This document shows, piece after piece, positions 53,725-63,987 of a DNA stretch of 64,000 nucleotides. The DNA is from Pseudomonas sp. B21-048. Lineage in GTDB: Bacteria; Pseudomonadota; Gammaproteobacteria; Pseudomonadales; Pseudomonadaceae. A model generated the notes under the pieces. The model was not told the origin of the DNA and did no database searches. It saw only the letters and a program-made list of their open reading frames with translations. The first letter of the stretch is position 1. Each line of letters starts with the position of its first letter. Location of the stretch: assembly GCF_024748615.1 (NCBI RefSeq), contig NZ_CP087168.1, positions 4,030,001 through 4,094,000 of the forward strand, read 5' to 3'. The translations under genes and the position numbers were made by a program.

Positions 53725-56475
53725 GTGCTCAAGAAACTGGGAATTAAAGGCCGCGTGCTGTTGCTGACCCTGTTGCCGACCACCCTGATAGCGCTGGTCC
53801 TGGGCGGCTATTTCACCTGGATGCAGCAATCGGACCTGCAATCCCAACTCATGCAGCGCGGCGAAATGATTGCCGAACAGTTGGCGCCGCTGGTGGCACC
53901 GGCGATGGGTCGCAAAGACAACGATCTGCTGGAACGCATCGCCACCCAGTTCCTGGAACAAACCGACGTGCGCGCGGTAACGTTCCTCGCCCCCGACCGC
54001 ACACCGCTGGCCCACGCCGGCCCGACCATGCTCAATCAGGCCCCTTTGGGCAGCGGTTCACAGCTGCTGCACCGCAGTGGCAATGACGCCACGCGTTACC
54101 TGCTGCCGGTGTTCGGCAAGCACCGCAACCTGGCCGGCGCCCCGATCCCCGATGAAGCCGACCGCCTGCTGGGCTGGGTCGAACTTGAACTGTCCCACAA
54201 CGGCATGTTGTTGCGCGGTTATCGCAGTCTGTTCGCCAGCCTGCTGCTGATCGGCGCAGGCCTGGGCGGTGCGGCACTGTTGGCGTTGCGCATGGGCCGG
54301 ACCATTAACCGGCCGCTGAGCCAGATCAAACAGGCCGTGGCTCAGCTCAAGGACGGTCACCTGGAAACCCGCCTGCCGCCTCTCGGCAGCCAGGAACTGG
54401 ATGAACTGGCGTCCGGCATCAACCGCATGGCCGGAACCCTGCAAAACGCTCAGGAAGAATTGCAAAACAGCGTCGACCAGGCCACCGAAGACGTGCGTCA
54501 GAACCTGGAAACCATCGAAATCCAGAACATCGAGCTGGACCTGGCGCGCAAGGAAGCCCTGGAGGCGAGCCGGATCAAATCCGAGTTTCTAGCCAACATG
54601 AGCCATGAAATCCGCACGCCGCTCAACGGCATTCTCGGCTTCACCCATTTGCTGCAAAAAAGCGAACTCACCCCGCGCCAGCTCGATTACCTGGGCACCA
54701 TCGAAAAATCCGCCGACAGCTTGCTGGGGATCATCAACGAGATTCTCGACTTCTCGAAAATCGAGGCCGGCAAACTGGTGCTCGACCATATTCCGTTCAA
54801 CCTGCGCGACTTGCTGCAAGACACCTTGAACATCCTTGCCCCGGCTGCCCACGCCAAAGAGCTTGAGCTGGTGAGCCTGGTTTATCGCGATACGCCACTA
54901 TCGCTGGTGGGCGATCCCCTGCGGCTCAAGCAGATCCTTACCAACCTTGTGAGCAATGCGATCAAGTTCACCCGCGAAGGCACCATTGTCGCCCGGGCCA
55001 TGCTCGAAGAAGAGCATGAAGACAGCGTGCAACTGCGCATCAGTATTCAGGACACCGGCATTGGTCTGTCGAATCAGGACGTGCGCGCTTTATTCCAGGC
55101 CTTCAGTCAGGCTGATAACTCGCTGTCCCGGCAACCTGGCGGCACCGGCCTGGGGCTGGTGATTTCCAAACGCCTGATCGAACAGATGGGTGGCGAGATC
55201 GGCGTCGACAGCACACCGGGTGAAGGTTCGGAGTTCTGGATCAGCCTGAGCCTGCCCAAAGCCCGCGACGACGCCGAAGACCTGCCCGGCCCACCCTTGC
55301 TCGGACAGCGGGTGGCGGTGTTGGAAAACCATGAGCTGGCCCGTCAGGCCTTGCAGCATCAACTGGAAGACTGCGGCCTGGCAGTCACGCTGTTCAACAC
55401 CTTGGAAAGCCTTGCCAATGGCGTGACTGGCGCCCATCAGACCGATCAGGCCATCGGTCTGGCAGTGCTCGGCATCACCAGCAACGATATGCCGCCGGAG
55501 CGCCTCAACCAGCACATCTGGGACCTCGAACACCTGGGCTGCAGAGTGTTGGTGCTGTGCCCGACCACCGAACTGACGCTGTTCCACCTCTCGGTGCCCA
55601 ACCCCCACAGCCAGCTGCAGTCCAAACCGGCCTGCACGCGCAAACTGCGCCGGGCCTTGTCGGATCTGGTCAACCCGCGCCAGCAGCGCAGCGACCCCGG
55701 CGAGCCGCTTTCCAGTCGCGCGCCGAAGATCCTTTGCGTCGATGACAACCCGGCCAATCTGTTGCTGGTGCAAACCCTGCTCGAAGACATGGGCGCCAAA
55801 GTGCTCGCGGTGGAAAGCGGTTACGCCGCGGTCAAGGCCGTGCAGAGCGAGACCTTCGATCTGGTGCTGATGGACGTGCAAATGCCCGGCATGGACGGCC
55901 GCCAGAGCACCGAAGCCATTCGCCAGTGGGAAAGCGAGCGGCATTGCACGCCGCTGCCGATCGTTGCTCTTACCGCCCACGCGATGGCCAACGAAAAACG
56001 CGCGTTGCTGCAAAGTGGCATGGACGACTACCTGACCAAACCCATCAGTGAACGGCAACTGGCGCAGGTGGTGTTGAAATGGACCGGCCTAGCGTTGCGT
56101 AATCACGGGCCGGAGCGCTCCAGCGACAACCACAACGGTCATGAGTTGCAGGTACTCGATCACGATGAAGGTCTGCGTCTGGCGGCCGGCAAGGCTGATC
56201 TGGCGGCGGACATGCTGGCCATGTTGCTGGCCTCTCTGGAAGCCGACCGCGAGGCCATCCGCGTAGCCCGTGAAGCCAATGACCAGAATGCCCTGATCGA
56301 GCGAGTCCATCGCCTGCATGGGGCGACCCGTTATTGCGGCGTCCCGCAACTGCGCGCCGCCTGCCAGCGCAGTGAAACCCTGCTCAAGCAACAGGACCCC
56401 AAAGCCACTGGCGCGCTGGAGGAACTCGAACGAGCCATCAATCGCCTGGCGGCCCAGGCGCGCATCAATGCCTGA
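53725..56475 (+). CDS. gacS: Global sensor kinase GacS (hybrid with receiver and Hpt)
   Basis: A 917-residue unorthodox kinase that phosphorylates GacA and so controls the Rsm small-RNA system, secondary metabolism and virulence. The start is GTG 53725 with GGGAGAG upstream, giving the known length; the frame is open earlier. It has TM1 near the N-terminus, TM2 ([20 protein letters not shown]), HAMP, HisKA with His 294 ([12 protein letters not shown]), HATPase ([26 protein letters not shown]), a receiver with Asp 717 ([13 protein letters not shown]) and a C-terminal Hpt with His 862 ([14 protein letters not shown]). All three phosphorelay residues are intact. It is divergent from the regulator gene. 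Confidence 0.97.
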   Translation: MLKKLGIKGRVLLLTLLPTTLIALVLGGYFTWMQQSDLQSQLMQRGEMIAEQLAPLVAPAMGRKDNDLLERIATQFLEQTDVRAVTFLAPDRTPLAHAGPTMLNQAPLGSGSQLLHRSGNDATRYLLPVFGKHRNLAGAPIPDEADRLLGWVELELSHNGMLLRGYRSLFASLLLIGAGLGGAALLALRMGRTINRPLSQIKQAVAQLKDGHLETRLPPLGSQELDELASGINRMAGTLQNAQEELQNSVDQATEDVRQNLETIEIQNIELDLARKEALEASRIKSEFLANMSHEIRTPLNGILGFTHLLQKSELTPRQLDYLGTIEKSADSLLGIINEILDFSKIEAGKLVLDHIPFNLRDLLQDTLNILAPAAHAKELELVSLVYRDTPLSLVGDPLRLKQILTNLVSNAIKFTREGTIVARAMLEEEHEDSVQLRISIQDTGIGLSNQDVRALFQAFSQADNSLSRQPGGTGLGLVISKRLIEQMGGEIGVDSTPGEGSEFWISLSLPKARDDAEDLPGPPLLGQRVAVLENHELARQALQHQLEDCGLAVTLFNTLESLANGVTGAHQTDQAIGLAVLGITSNDMPPERLNQHIWDLEHLGCRVLVLCPTTELTLFHLSVPNPHSQLQSKPACTRKLRRALSDLVNPRQQRSDPGEPLSSRAPKILCVDDNPANLLLVQTLLEDMGAKVLAVESGYAAVKAVQSETFDLVLMDVQMPGMDGRQSTEAIRQWESERHCTPLPIVALTAHAMANEKRALLQSGMDDYLTKPISERQLAQVVLKWTGLALRNHGPERSSDNHNGHELQVLDHDEGLRLAAGKADLAADMLAMLLASLEADREAIRVAREANDQNALIERVHRLHGATRYCGVPQLRAACQRSETLLKQQDPKATGALEELERAINRLAAQARINA

Positions 56476-56538
56476 TGCAGCGCAATAATGCCGGGCGTTT
56501 TAAGGGTTAAGGTGGAGTGAGATTTCCAGGAGGACAAC

Positions 56539-57531
56539 ATGCGCACGATTCTTTTCAGCAGCCAGACCTATGACCGCGACAGTTTTCTGAGCGCCGACCT
56601 GCCCGTCGGCATCGAGTTGCAGTTCCAGCCGGCGCGACTGAGCCTCAACACGGTGGCGCTGGCGGAGCATCACGAAGTGGTCTGCGCCTTCATCAATGAT
56701 GACCTCAGCGCCCCGGTACTCGAACGTCTGGCCGCGGGCGGCACACGCCTGATCGCCCTGCGCTCGGCCGGTTACAACCATGTCGACCTGGCGGTGGCCA
56801 AGCGCCTGGGGCTGGCGATTGTGCGGGTTCCGGCTTACTCGCCTCACGCGGTGGCCGAACATGCGGTGGCGCTGATTCTGGCGCTTAACCGCCGCCTGCA
56901 CCGTGCCTACAACCGTACTCGCGAGGGAGATTTCAGCTTGCACGGGCTGACCGGTTTCGACCTCGTGGGCAAGACCGTCGGCGTCGTCGGCACCGGACAG
57001 ATCGGCGCGACTTTCGCGAAAATCATGAACGGCTTCGGCTGCCGGTTATTGGCCTGTGATCCTTACCCGAACCCACAGGTCGAAGCGCTCGGCGCGTGCT
57101 ACCTCAGCTTGCCGCAACTGCTGGCCGAGTCGCAGATCATCAGCCTGCATTGCCCGCTCAACGAACAGAGCAAACATTTGATCAACAGCGAATCGTTGGC
57201 GCACATGCAGCCCGGCGCGATGTTGATCAACACCGGGCGTGGCGGTCTGGTGGATACGCCGGCGCTGATCGATGCGTTGAAGAACGGGCAATTGGGCTAT
57301 CTGGGGCTGGATGTGTATGAAGAGGAAGCGCAGCTGTTCTTCGAGGATCGCTCCGACCTGCCGCTGCAGGACGATGTGCTGGCGCGCCTTCTAACCTTTC
57401 CGAACGTCATCATCACGGCGCACCAGGCCTTCCTCACCCGTGAAGCGCTCGGCGCGATTGCCGCGACCACCCTGCAGAACATCGCGGCCTGGGCAGCCGG
57501 TTCGCCACAGAATCAGGTCGAGGGCAGCTGA
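56539..57531 (+). CDS. ldhA: D-lactate dehydrogenase (2-hydroxyacid dehydrogenase)
   Basis: A 330-residue NAD-dependent D-2-hydroxyacid dehydrogenase. The nucleotide motif GVVGTGQIGATFAKIM, the catalytic Arg region LINTGRGGLVDTPAL and the His in FPNVIITAHQAFLTRE are present. It fits LdhA, which reduces pyruvate to D-lactate. It lies immediately after gacS, as in P. aeruginosa. Ribosome site AGGAGG at 56529-56534. Confidence 0.92.
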   Translation: MRTILFSSQTYDRDSFLSADLPVGIELQFQPARLSLNTVALAEHHEVVCAFINDDLSAPVLERLAAGGTRLIALRSAGYNHVDLAVAKRLGLAIVRVPAYSPHAVAEHAVALILALNRRLHRAYNRTREGDFSLHGLTGFDLVGKTVGVVGTGQIGATFAKIMNGFGCRLLACDPYPNPQVEALGACYLSLPQLLAESQIISLHCPLNEQSKHLINSESLAHMQPGAMLINTGRGGLVDTPALIDALKNGQLGYLGLDVYEEEAQLFFEDRSDLPLQDDVLARLLTFPNVIITAHQAFLTREALGAIAATTLQNIAAWAAGSPQNQVEGS

Positions 57532-57608
57532 ACCAGATCGAAGGTTACATGCCCGCACCATGCTGCGTTGATGCCCGTGCTAGCATATCGCGCATATTTG
57601 GAGGACCC

Positions 57609-58043
57609 ATGGTCGAACACGATTTTCGCTACAGCCTGATGAACCCGCAACACACCCTCACCGAATGCCGCGCCCTCGTGCCGGGGCGTTATCAAGTCAC
57701 CGGCAACGGCGGCTCGATTCGTAATAACGACGTGCTGGTAGTGACCCTTAAAGGCAGCAAGGACTTGTCCATGCGCCTGACCGTCGAAACGGTTCGCCAC
57801 CTGATCAACCCGCCGGGCCAATGGGTCGCGGTGGCCAGTGGTCCGGTGTTCGGCGAACTGGCGATCCACACCTGGCAAGTCAACTGCGACAGCTGCGCCA
57901 AAGAGCTGAGCTTTGAGTTCGCGGTCGACGCCAAGCTGGGCAACAAGGCGGAAAAACCGGCCGCCACTGCACGGATTGCCGAGCTGGGCTGGGCCACCGT
58001 TGCCGACAAGCACCTGTGCAAGCAGTGCCAGGAGCCTGCGTGA
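57609..58043 (+). CDS. Conserved hypothetical protein with two CxxC pairs
   Basis: A 144-residue protein with two CxxC motifs (NCDSCAKEL about residue 95 and HLCKQCQEP at the end), compatible with one zinc site. The rest looks beta-rich with no signal peptide. I chose ATG 57609 with TTGGAGG upstream. It shares one base with the META lipoprotein start (TGATG), so both are coupled. I recall a hypothetical gene after ldhA in other Pseudomonas but no function. Confidence 0.72.
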   Translation: MVEHDFRYSLMNPQHTLTECRALVPGRYQVTGNGGSIRNNDVLVVTLKGSKDLSMRLTVETVRHLINPPGQWVAVASGPVFGELAIHTWQVNCDSCAKELSFEFAVDAKLGNKAEKPAATARIAELGWATVADKHLCKQCQEPA

Positions 58044-58447
58044 TGAAACGCCTTGCTCTGACCGCCATGGCTGGCGCCAGCCTGTTGGGCTGCGCCGCCG
58101 AACCGGTGCAATTGCAACACAACCGTAGCTACATTCTGGAATGGATCGGCGAACGCCCACTGATGGACTACAGCCATCTGACCATCACCCTCGATAAAGA
58201 CGGTCGGGCCTATGGCAATGGCGGCTGCAACCACTGGTTCGCGCCGTATACCCTGGAAGGCGACAAGCTGAGCTTCGGCAAGATCGGCAGCACCCGCAAA
58301 ATGTGTGCACCAGCGTTGATGGAGCAGGAAAAACGCTTCCTGCAGGCGCTGGAAAACGTGCAGCGCTGGGACGTTTCACCGATCGACCAAATGCGCTTCT
58401 GGCCGGCGCAAGGCAAACCACTGCGTTGGTGGCTTGAAGAGGGTTGA
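58043..58447 (+). CDS. META-domain lipoprotein
   Basis: A 134-residue lipoprotein: MKRLALTAMAGASLLGCAAE gives a lipobox LLGC. The mature part has the META/HslJ signature DGRAYGNGGCNHWFAPYTLE and a Cys (RKMCAPALM), likely an intramolecular disulfide. META proteins occur in envelope-stress and secretion contexts; the role here is unknown. The start overlaps the previous stop by one base. Confidence 0.85.
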   Translation: MKRLALTAMAGASLLGCAAEPVQLQHNRSYILEWIGERPLMDYSHLTITLDKDGRAYGNGGCNHWFAPYTLEGDKLSFGKIGSTRKMCAPALMEQEKRFLQALENVQRWDVSPIDQMRFWPAQGKPLRWWLEEG

Positions 58448-58464
58448 TCAGTCTCTTTTCGACC

Positions 58465-58567
58465 GATCGTTCCCACGCTCTGCGTGGGAATGCATCTAGT
58501 GACGCTCTGCGTGACAGGGACGCGGAGCGTCCCGGGCGGCATTCCCACGCAGAGCGTGGGAACGATC
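58465..58567. repeat. ~100-bp palindromic repeat, copy 1
   Basis: GATCGTTCCCACGCTCTGCG at the left end has a perfect 27-base inverted partner at the right end (to 58567), and a second inner palindrome (GACGCTCTGCGT, ACGCGGAGCGTC) lies inside. It sits between the convergent META and TlpA genes. Related copies lie at 60562-60664 and 63888-63987. Confidence 0.9.
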
Positions 58568-58591
58568 AGTCTCTTTACCCCTCTCTAATGA

Positions 58592-59059
58592 TCAATTCTT
58601 GGCCTGCAACGCCTCAAGCTTCGCCATCACCCCCGCCGCCGTCTGCTCCCCCATCAACTGTTCGCGCACCTTGCCCTTGTTATCGATGATGTAAGTCACC
58701 GGCAGCGCTTCACTGCGTGGCAATTCGAAAAGATCGGCCGGGTCCTGGGCCAGCACGGTGAAGGCGATCCCCAGTTTCTCGCTGGCGCTTTTCAGCTCTT
58801 CGCCCTGCACATTGTCGAAATTGACCCCGAACACTCCGACCTTCTTGCCCTTGAGCTGCTCGGCCAGCACGTTCAACTCAGGAATCTCGGTACGGCACGG
58901 GCCGCACCATTCGGCCCAGTAATTGAGCACCAGCCATTGTTTGTCCAGACGCTCGGCGGCGACTTTGTGGCCATTTTGGTCGGTGCCATAGTCATTGCCG
59001 CAGCCCCCCAGTAATAACGCCCCCATGATCGCCAATGCCGCTGCCAGTCGCCTTGTCAT
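58592..59059 (-). CDS. TlpA-family thiol:disulfide lipoprotein
   Basis: A 155-residue lipoprotein (MTRRLAAALAIMGALLLGGC, lipobox LGGC) with a thioredoxin fold. The catalytic pair is in WAEWCGPCRTEIP and the cis-Pro loop in EALPVTYIIDNKG. It is probably a periplasmic reductase or cytochrome-c or stress-related thiol protein. I chose ATG 59059; an earlier in-frame start lacks the lipoprotein signal at the correct place. It is divergent from arsC. Confidence 0.9.
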   Translation of the reverse strand: MTRRLAAALAIMGALLLGGCGNDYGTDQNGHKVAAERLDKQWLVLNYWAEWCGPCRTEIPELNVLAEQLKGKKVGVFGVNFDNVQGEELKSASEKLGIAFTVLAQDPADLFELPRSEALPVTYIIDNKGKVREQLMGEQTAAGVMAKLEALQAKN

Positions 59060-59083
59060 GTCCCGATCCTTGTCAAAAAATAG

Positions 59084-60121
<1,038 letters not shown>

Positions 60122-60122
60122 T

Positions 60123-60548
60123 ATGGCCAAAAAGCCGAAGACTCTGCCTTCCATCGAATGGCTCGAACCGCGAGTACGAGCAATGCGCGTCATCAGCCTG
60201 CTGTGCTTTTTCGGCCTGGTGGGGCTGCTCTGCGCCTACTACCTGGTATTCGCCGACCTGCATGGCGCGCGGCCGTGGGTGATTCTGCTGATCGAACTGG
60301 TGCCACTGCTGTTGCTGGCGCCGGGGATGATCATCGGCAGCGCCCGCGGGCATTCGTGGATGTGTTTTGTGGTGAACCTGTATTTCATGAAGGGCGCATT
60401 GGCTGCGTATGACCCGAACCGGCAGCTGTTCGGGTTACTGGAGATGGGCGCGAGCCTGGCGGTGTTCTGCTCGGCCATGTTGTATGTGCGGTGGCGGTTT
60501 CAGTTGAATCGCAAGTTGGCTGGCGAGGGCGAAACCTCCGTCGCCTGA
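60123..60548 (+). CDS. DUF2069 membrane protein
   Basis: A 141-residue protein with about four hydrophobic helices (VISLLCFFGLVGLLCAYYLV; LLIELVPLLLLAPGMIIGSA; a segment with MCFVVNLYFMKGALAAY; LLEMGASLAVFCSAMLYVRW). It is DUF2069, a small inner-membrane family found beside wrbA in Pseudomonas. It starts one base after the wrbA stop. Function unknown. Confidence 0.87.
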   Translation: MAKKPKTLPSIEWLEPRVRAMRVISLLCFFGLVGLLCAYYLVFADLHGARPWVILLIELVPLLLLAPGMIIGSARGHSWMCFVVNLYFMKGALAAYDPNRQLFGLLEMGASLAVFCSAMLYVRWRFQLNRKLAGEGETSVA

Positions 60549-60561
60549 CCGCCCCCACAGT

Positions 60562-60664
60562 GATCGTTCCCACGCTCCGCGTGGGAATGCATCAAGTGAC
60601 GCTCCGCGTCACAGGGACGCGGAGCGTCCCCGGCGGCATTCCCACGCAGAGCGTGGGAACGATC
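60562..60664. repeat. ~100-bp palindromic repeat, copy 2
   Basis: Near-identical to the repeat at 58465-58567: GATCGTTCCCACGC at the left and GCGTGGGAACGATC at the right, with the inner GACGCTCCGCGT palindrome. It lies between the convergent DUF2069 and glycosylase genes. Confidence 0.9.
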
Positions 60665-60671
60665 ATTTTCG

Positions 60672-61346
60672 TCAGTGATTCACGGTGTACGCCAGCATCA
60701 TCGAAATCTGGCTCATCGGCCGCCCACCGCTCTCTTCATGCCACTGGTTGAACGCATTCTGCACCGTGGCCATGTCCCGCAGGCTGGTCGGAGCCTTGTC
60801 GACGATCTTCTGCGCACTCAGCGCTGCCACCACGTCGTAGCTCGGCACGAAGGTGTCCTTGCCGACCATGCGCAAGAATCGCGGCGCCGATAACCCGCCC
60901 AACTGATGCCCGTGTTTTTTCAGGTAGGTCCACAACCCGACGATGTCGGTCACAGGCCATTCGGCGATCAACGCGCCAAAACTGCCCTTCTCATGGGCCA
61001 CGTCCAGAATGAACTGCGCATTGCGCGGCACGCTCTTGAGCTTGCCCAGGTGGCGGATGATTCGCGCGTCCTGCATCAAGCGCTCCAGATGCTCGGCGCT
61101 CATCAGCACGACTTTTTCCGGGTCGAACTTGAAGAACACCTCTTCGAACGCCGGCCACTTGGCGTCCACCAGGCTGTGCTTGAGCCCGGCGCGGAACACC
61201 CGCAGCGCCATGGTCGAGAGGTAGCGGTCGTCGCTGATCTTGCGCAATTGCGCCGGGGTCTTGGGAACGGGCAGATGGGCTTCCAGTTCAGCCGCCGAAC
61301 CGAAGCGGTTCAAGCAGTATTCGTTCAGCCACTTGTAGTCGCGCAT
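60672..61346 (-). CDS. DNA-3-methyladenine glycosylase I-like protein
   Basis: A 224-residue HhH-GPD-type protein usually annotated as DNA-3-methyladenine glycosylase I. The helical glycosylase fold fits (ALRVFRAGLKHSLVDAKWPA resembles Tag's F-FxAGLSW region). The four zinc ligands of E. coli Tag (Cys4, His17, His175, Cys179) are not obvious; only Cys 11 is near the N-terminus. The enzyme may therefore be a divergent or zinc-less relative. I chose ATG 61346 with CAGGAGAGG upstream. Confidence 0.75.
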   Translation of the reverse strand: MRDYKWLNEYCLNRFGSAAELEAHLPVPKTPAQLRKISDDRYLSTMALRVFRAGLKHSLVDAKWPAFEEVFFKFDPEKVVLMSAEHLERLMQDARIIRHLGKLKSVPRNAQFILDVAHEKGSFGALIAEWPVTDIVGLWTYLKKHGHQLGGLSAPRFLRMVGKDTFVPSYDVVAALSAQKIVDKAPTSLRDMATVQNAFNQWHEESGGRPMSQISMMLAYTVNH

Positions 61347-61397
61347 GCCCTCTCCTGAGGATTGAAATGAAAACGGCGCCTGCGAGCGATAAAACCT

Positions 61398-61485
61398 GTG
61401 GGAGTGGGCTTGCTCGCGAAAGCGGTGTGCCATTCAACATGAATGTCGGCTGACACTACGCATTCGCGAGCAAGCCCGCTCCCAC
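61398..61485. repeat. Intergenic palindromic repeat
   Basis: GTGGGAGTGGGCTTGCTCGC (61398) and its inverted partner ending at 61485 match at 22 of 23 positions. It overlaps the space between the glycosylase start and the ttcA end, so it may influence read-through from ttcA. Confidence 0.85.
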
Positions 61486-61492
61486 ATATTGC

Positions 61493-62317
61493 TCAGAGGT
61501 TTACTACGTTGACGAACCGCGATGCGGCGGTCTCATCGATGCGCAGGTTGGTGAAGTCAAACAGGTTACGGTCCGCCAGTTGCGACGGGATCACGTTCTG
61601 CAAGCTGCGGAAAATGCTTTCGGTACGACCCGGGGTCTTGCGTTCCCAGTCCTGCAGCATCTCTTTAACCACCTGGCGTTGCAGGTTTTCCTGGGAGCCG
61701 CAGAGGTTGCACGGAATGATCGGGAATTGCTTGAAGTCCGAGTAAGCCTGAATGTCTTTTTCGTTGCAGTAAGCCAGCGGGCGGATCACTACGTTGCGAC
61801 CGTCGTCGGCACGCAGCTTCGGCGGCATGGCCTTGAGCGAACCGTTGAAGAACATGTTCAGGAAGAACGTCTCGACGATGTCGTCGCGGTGATGACCGAG
61901 GGCCATTTTGGTCGCGCCGATTTCATCGGCAAAGGTGTAGAGCGTGCCGCGACGCAGGCGTGAGCACAGCGAGCAGGTGGTCTTGCCTTCCGGGATCAGC
62001 TCCTTGACCACCGAATAGGTGTCTTTCTCGACGATGTGGTACTCGATGCCCAGTTCTTTGAGGTAAGCCGGCAGCACGTGCTCGGGAAAGCCTGGCTGCT
62101 TCTGGTCCATGTTCACGGCCACGATCTCGAACTTGATCGGGGCGACCTTCTGCAAATGCATCAGCACGTCGAGCAGGGTGTAGCTGTCCTTGCCACCGGA
62201 CAGGCAGACCATGACCTTGTCGCCGTCTTCAATCATGTTGAAATCGGCGACAGCCTCACCGGCCTGGCGGCGAAGGCGCTTTTGCAGTTTGTTCTGGTTG
62301 ACCGTAAGAGTGCCCAT
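61493..62317 (-). CDS. ttcA: tRNA 2-thiocytidine synthetase TtcA
   Basis: A 274-residue tRNA thiolase that makes 2-thiocytidine-32. The ATP-pyrophosphatase P-loop is [15 protein letters not shown], and two CxxC pairs ([12 protein letters not shown] and [11 protein letters not shown]) hold the iron-sulfur cluster. [19 protein letters not shown] is the family signature. I chose ATG 62317 ([15 protein letters not shown]), since the frame upstream is unrelated. Ends VNVVNL. Confidence 0.96.
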   Translation of the reverse strand: MGTLTVNQNKLQKRLRRQAGEAVADFNMIEDGDKVMVCLSGGKDSYTLLDVLMHLQKVAPIKFEIVAVNMDQKQPGFPEHVLPAYLKELGIEYHIVEKDTYSVVKELIPEGKTTCSLCSRLRRGTLYTFADEIGATKMALGHHRDDIVETFFLNMFFNGSLKAMPPKLRADDGRNVVIRPLAYCNEKDIQAYSDFKQFPIIPCNLCGSQENLQRQVVKEMLQDWERKTPGRTESIFRSLQNVIPSQLADRNLFDFTNLRIDETAASRFVNVVNL

Positions 62318-62625
62318 GACGCGAAATCCGTGAGGTGTGACGAAAGGCCGGCATTTTACGCAAAAACCCTTTCGGGGCGAAGCCTGCACTTTATATGACT
62401 TGAGCATACCCCTGTGGCGAGGGATTCATTCGGCACAGACCCGGCGGCGATTAACAAGAGTGTTTACAGCGCGATTTGCTCTAAAGCCCTCGCACTATTG
62501 CCGGTAACTCCTTTCTATACTGCGGCATAAGGTCGCACACGTATTCAGACCTGTACTTACCTGGCCACTTTGGCCCGTAAGCGCTCCGCTGGGGGGCGAT
62601 GGCAACAACAAGAGGAGTGACTGGC
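62318..62625. other. Gap upstream of the Yip1 and ttcA genes
   Basis: A 308-base divergent region with no gene that I can see. It holds the promoters for ttcA (minus) and the Yip1 gene (plus). A TATACT hexamer at 62516-62521 could be a -10 for the latter, but I see no convincing -35. Confidence 0.5.
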
Positions 62626-63228
62626 ATGATCCATCACGTAGTGGGGCTCTTCACCCACCCTGACCAGGAATGGAAAGAAATCCGTGGCGACCAGGAGGAA
62701 AGCATCAGCCACATGTACCTCACGCATACCCTGATACTGGCGGCGATCCCCGCCGTGTCGGCGTTTATCGGCACCACGCAGGTCGGCTGGGTCATTGGTA
62801 GTCGGGCGCCAGTGATGCTGACCATGGAAAGTGCGCTGTGGATGACCATCATGTCGTACCTGGCGATGCTCGGCGGTGTCGCGGTGATGGGCGCGTTCAT
62901 CCACTGGATGGCCCGCACTTATGACGCCAACCCGAGTATGGCGCGCTGTGTCGCGTTCGCCACGTACACCGCGACGCCACTGTTCATCGGTGGTCTGGCG
63001 GCGCTGTACCCGCATATGTGGCTGGGCATGATCGTCGGCACCGCGGCCATCTGTTACACGGTGTACCTGCTGTATGTGGGCCTGCCGACGTTCATGAACA
63101 TTCCGTCGGACGAGGGATTTCTGTTTTCAAGCTCGGTGCTCGCCGTCGGACTGGTGGTGCTGGTGGCGATCATGGCGTTCACGGTGATTGTCTGGGGACT
63201 GGGCGTAGGACCGGTCTATACGAATTAG
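62626..63228 (+). CDS. Yip1-family inner-membrane protein
   Basis: A 200-residue protein with five hydrophobic helices (from THTLILAAIPAVSAFIGTT to SSVLAVGLVVLVAIMAFTVI). The start MIHHVVGLFTHPDQEWKEIR is the signature of the bacterial Yip1 family. I chose ATG 62626 with AGAGGAG upstream. Function unknown. A hairpin follows the stop. Confidence 0.88.
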   Translation: MIHHVVGLFTHPDQEWKEIRGDQEESISHMYLTHTLILAAIPAVSAFIGTTQVGWVIGSRAPVMLTMESALWMTIMSYLAMLGGVAVMGAFIHWMARTYDANPSMARCVAFATYTATPLFIGGLAALYPHMWLGMIVGTAAICYTVYLLYVGLPTFMNIPSDEGFLFSSSVLAVGLVVLVAIMAFTVIVWGLGVGPVYTN

Positions 63229-63262
63229 CCACACACCCGCCAAAAACAAGATCTGCCAACAC

Positions 63263-63286
63263 AGGCCGCCGCAAGGCGGCCTTCTA
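63263..63286 (+). terminator. Probable terminator after the Yip1 gene
   Basis: AGGCCGCC, loop GCAA, GGCGGCCT, then TCTACTCT. The stem is strong but the T-run is weak, so efficiency is uncertain. Confidence 0.6.
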
Positions 63287-63386
63287 CTCTCTAAGAAAGA
63301 GCAGGAGCGACGACCATTCGGCGCCTGAACGATTCGCAAGTCCCGAGGGTTGCGGCATACTCGACGTCTCTGGAGATCCATCAAGC

Positions 63387-63881
63387 ATGCCCGAGCAACT
63401 CAATACCCGCGTCGAAGACTGTTTCCAACAAGCCGAATCCTTTTTCAAACGACCTTTCAAACGCCCCGTGGTGAGCCTCAAGCTGCGCGGGCAAAAAGCC
63501 GGTGTCGCGCATCTGCACGAGAACCTGCTGCGCTTCAATCCGCAGTTGTACCGGGAAAACACCGAAGACTTCCTCAAGCAGACCGTGGCGCATGAAGTCG
63601 CACACCTGATCGCCCATCAATTGTTCGGCGACCGCATCCAGCCCCATGGTGAAGAGTGGCAACTGATCATGCGCGGTGTTTACGAACTGCCGCCCAACCG
63701 CTGCCACACCTACGACGTCAAACGCCGCAGCGTGACCCGCTACATCTACAAATGCCCGTGCGCCGACAGCGATTTCCCGTTCTCGGCGCAGCGCCATGGT
63801 TTGGTGAGGCAGGGGCGGCGGTATTTGTGCCGGCGGTGCAGGAGCACATTGGTGTTTAGTGGGGAGATGCGGGTCGAATAA
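63387..63881 (+). CDS. sprT: SprT family zinc metalloprotease
   Basis: A 164-residue SprT-domain protein. The metal-binding motif VAHEVAHLIAHQLFG (HExxH) is followed by the third ligand region PHGEEW. A zinc-ribbon-like C-terminal part (YKCPCADSDF and YLCRRCRSTL) is present. I chose ATG 63387 with CTGGAG upstream. The frame upstream is open but unrelated. In bacteria its physiological role is unclear. It is the last gene of the window. Confidence 0.93.
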   Translation: MPEQLNTRVEDCFQQAESFFKRPFKRPVVSLKLRGQKAGVAHLHENLLRFNPQLYRENTEDFLKQTVAHEVAHLIAHQLFGDRIQPHGEEWQLIMRGVYELPPNRCHTYDVKRRSVTRYIYKCPCADSDFPFSAQRHGLVRQGRRYLCRRCRSTLVFSGEMRVE

Positions 63882-63887
63882 CCGCAT

Positions 63888-63987
63888 GATCGTTCCCATG
63901 CGCAGCAAAGGAATGCATCCCGTGACGCTCTGCGTCACAGTGGACGCTCTGCGTCCATGGCGGCATTCCCACGCGGAGCGTGGGAAC
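63888..63987. repeat. ~100-bp palindromic repeat, copy 3 (diverged)
   Basis: A more diverged copy of the repeats at 58465 and 60562: GATCGTTCCCATGC at the left, inner GACGCTCTGCGTC, and right end TTCCCACGC..GCGTGGGAAC. It starts 6 bases after the sprT stop and may end its transcript. Confidence 0.8.
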
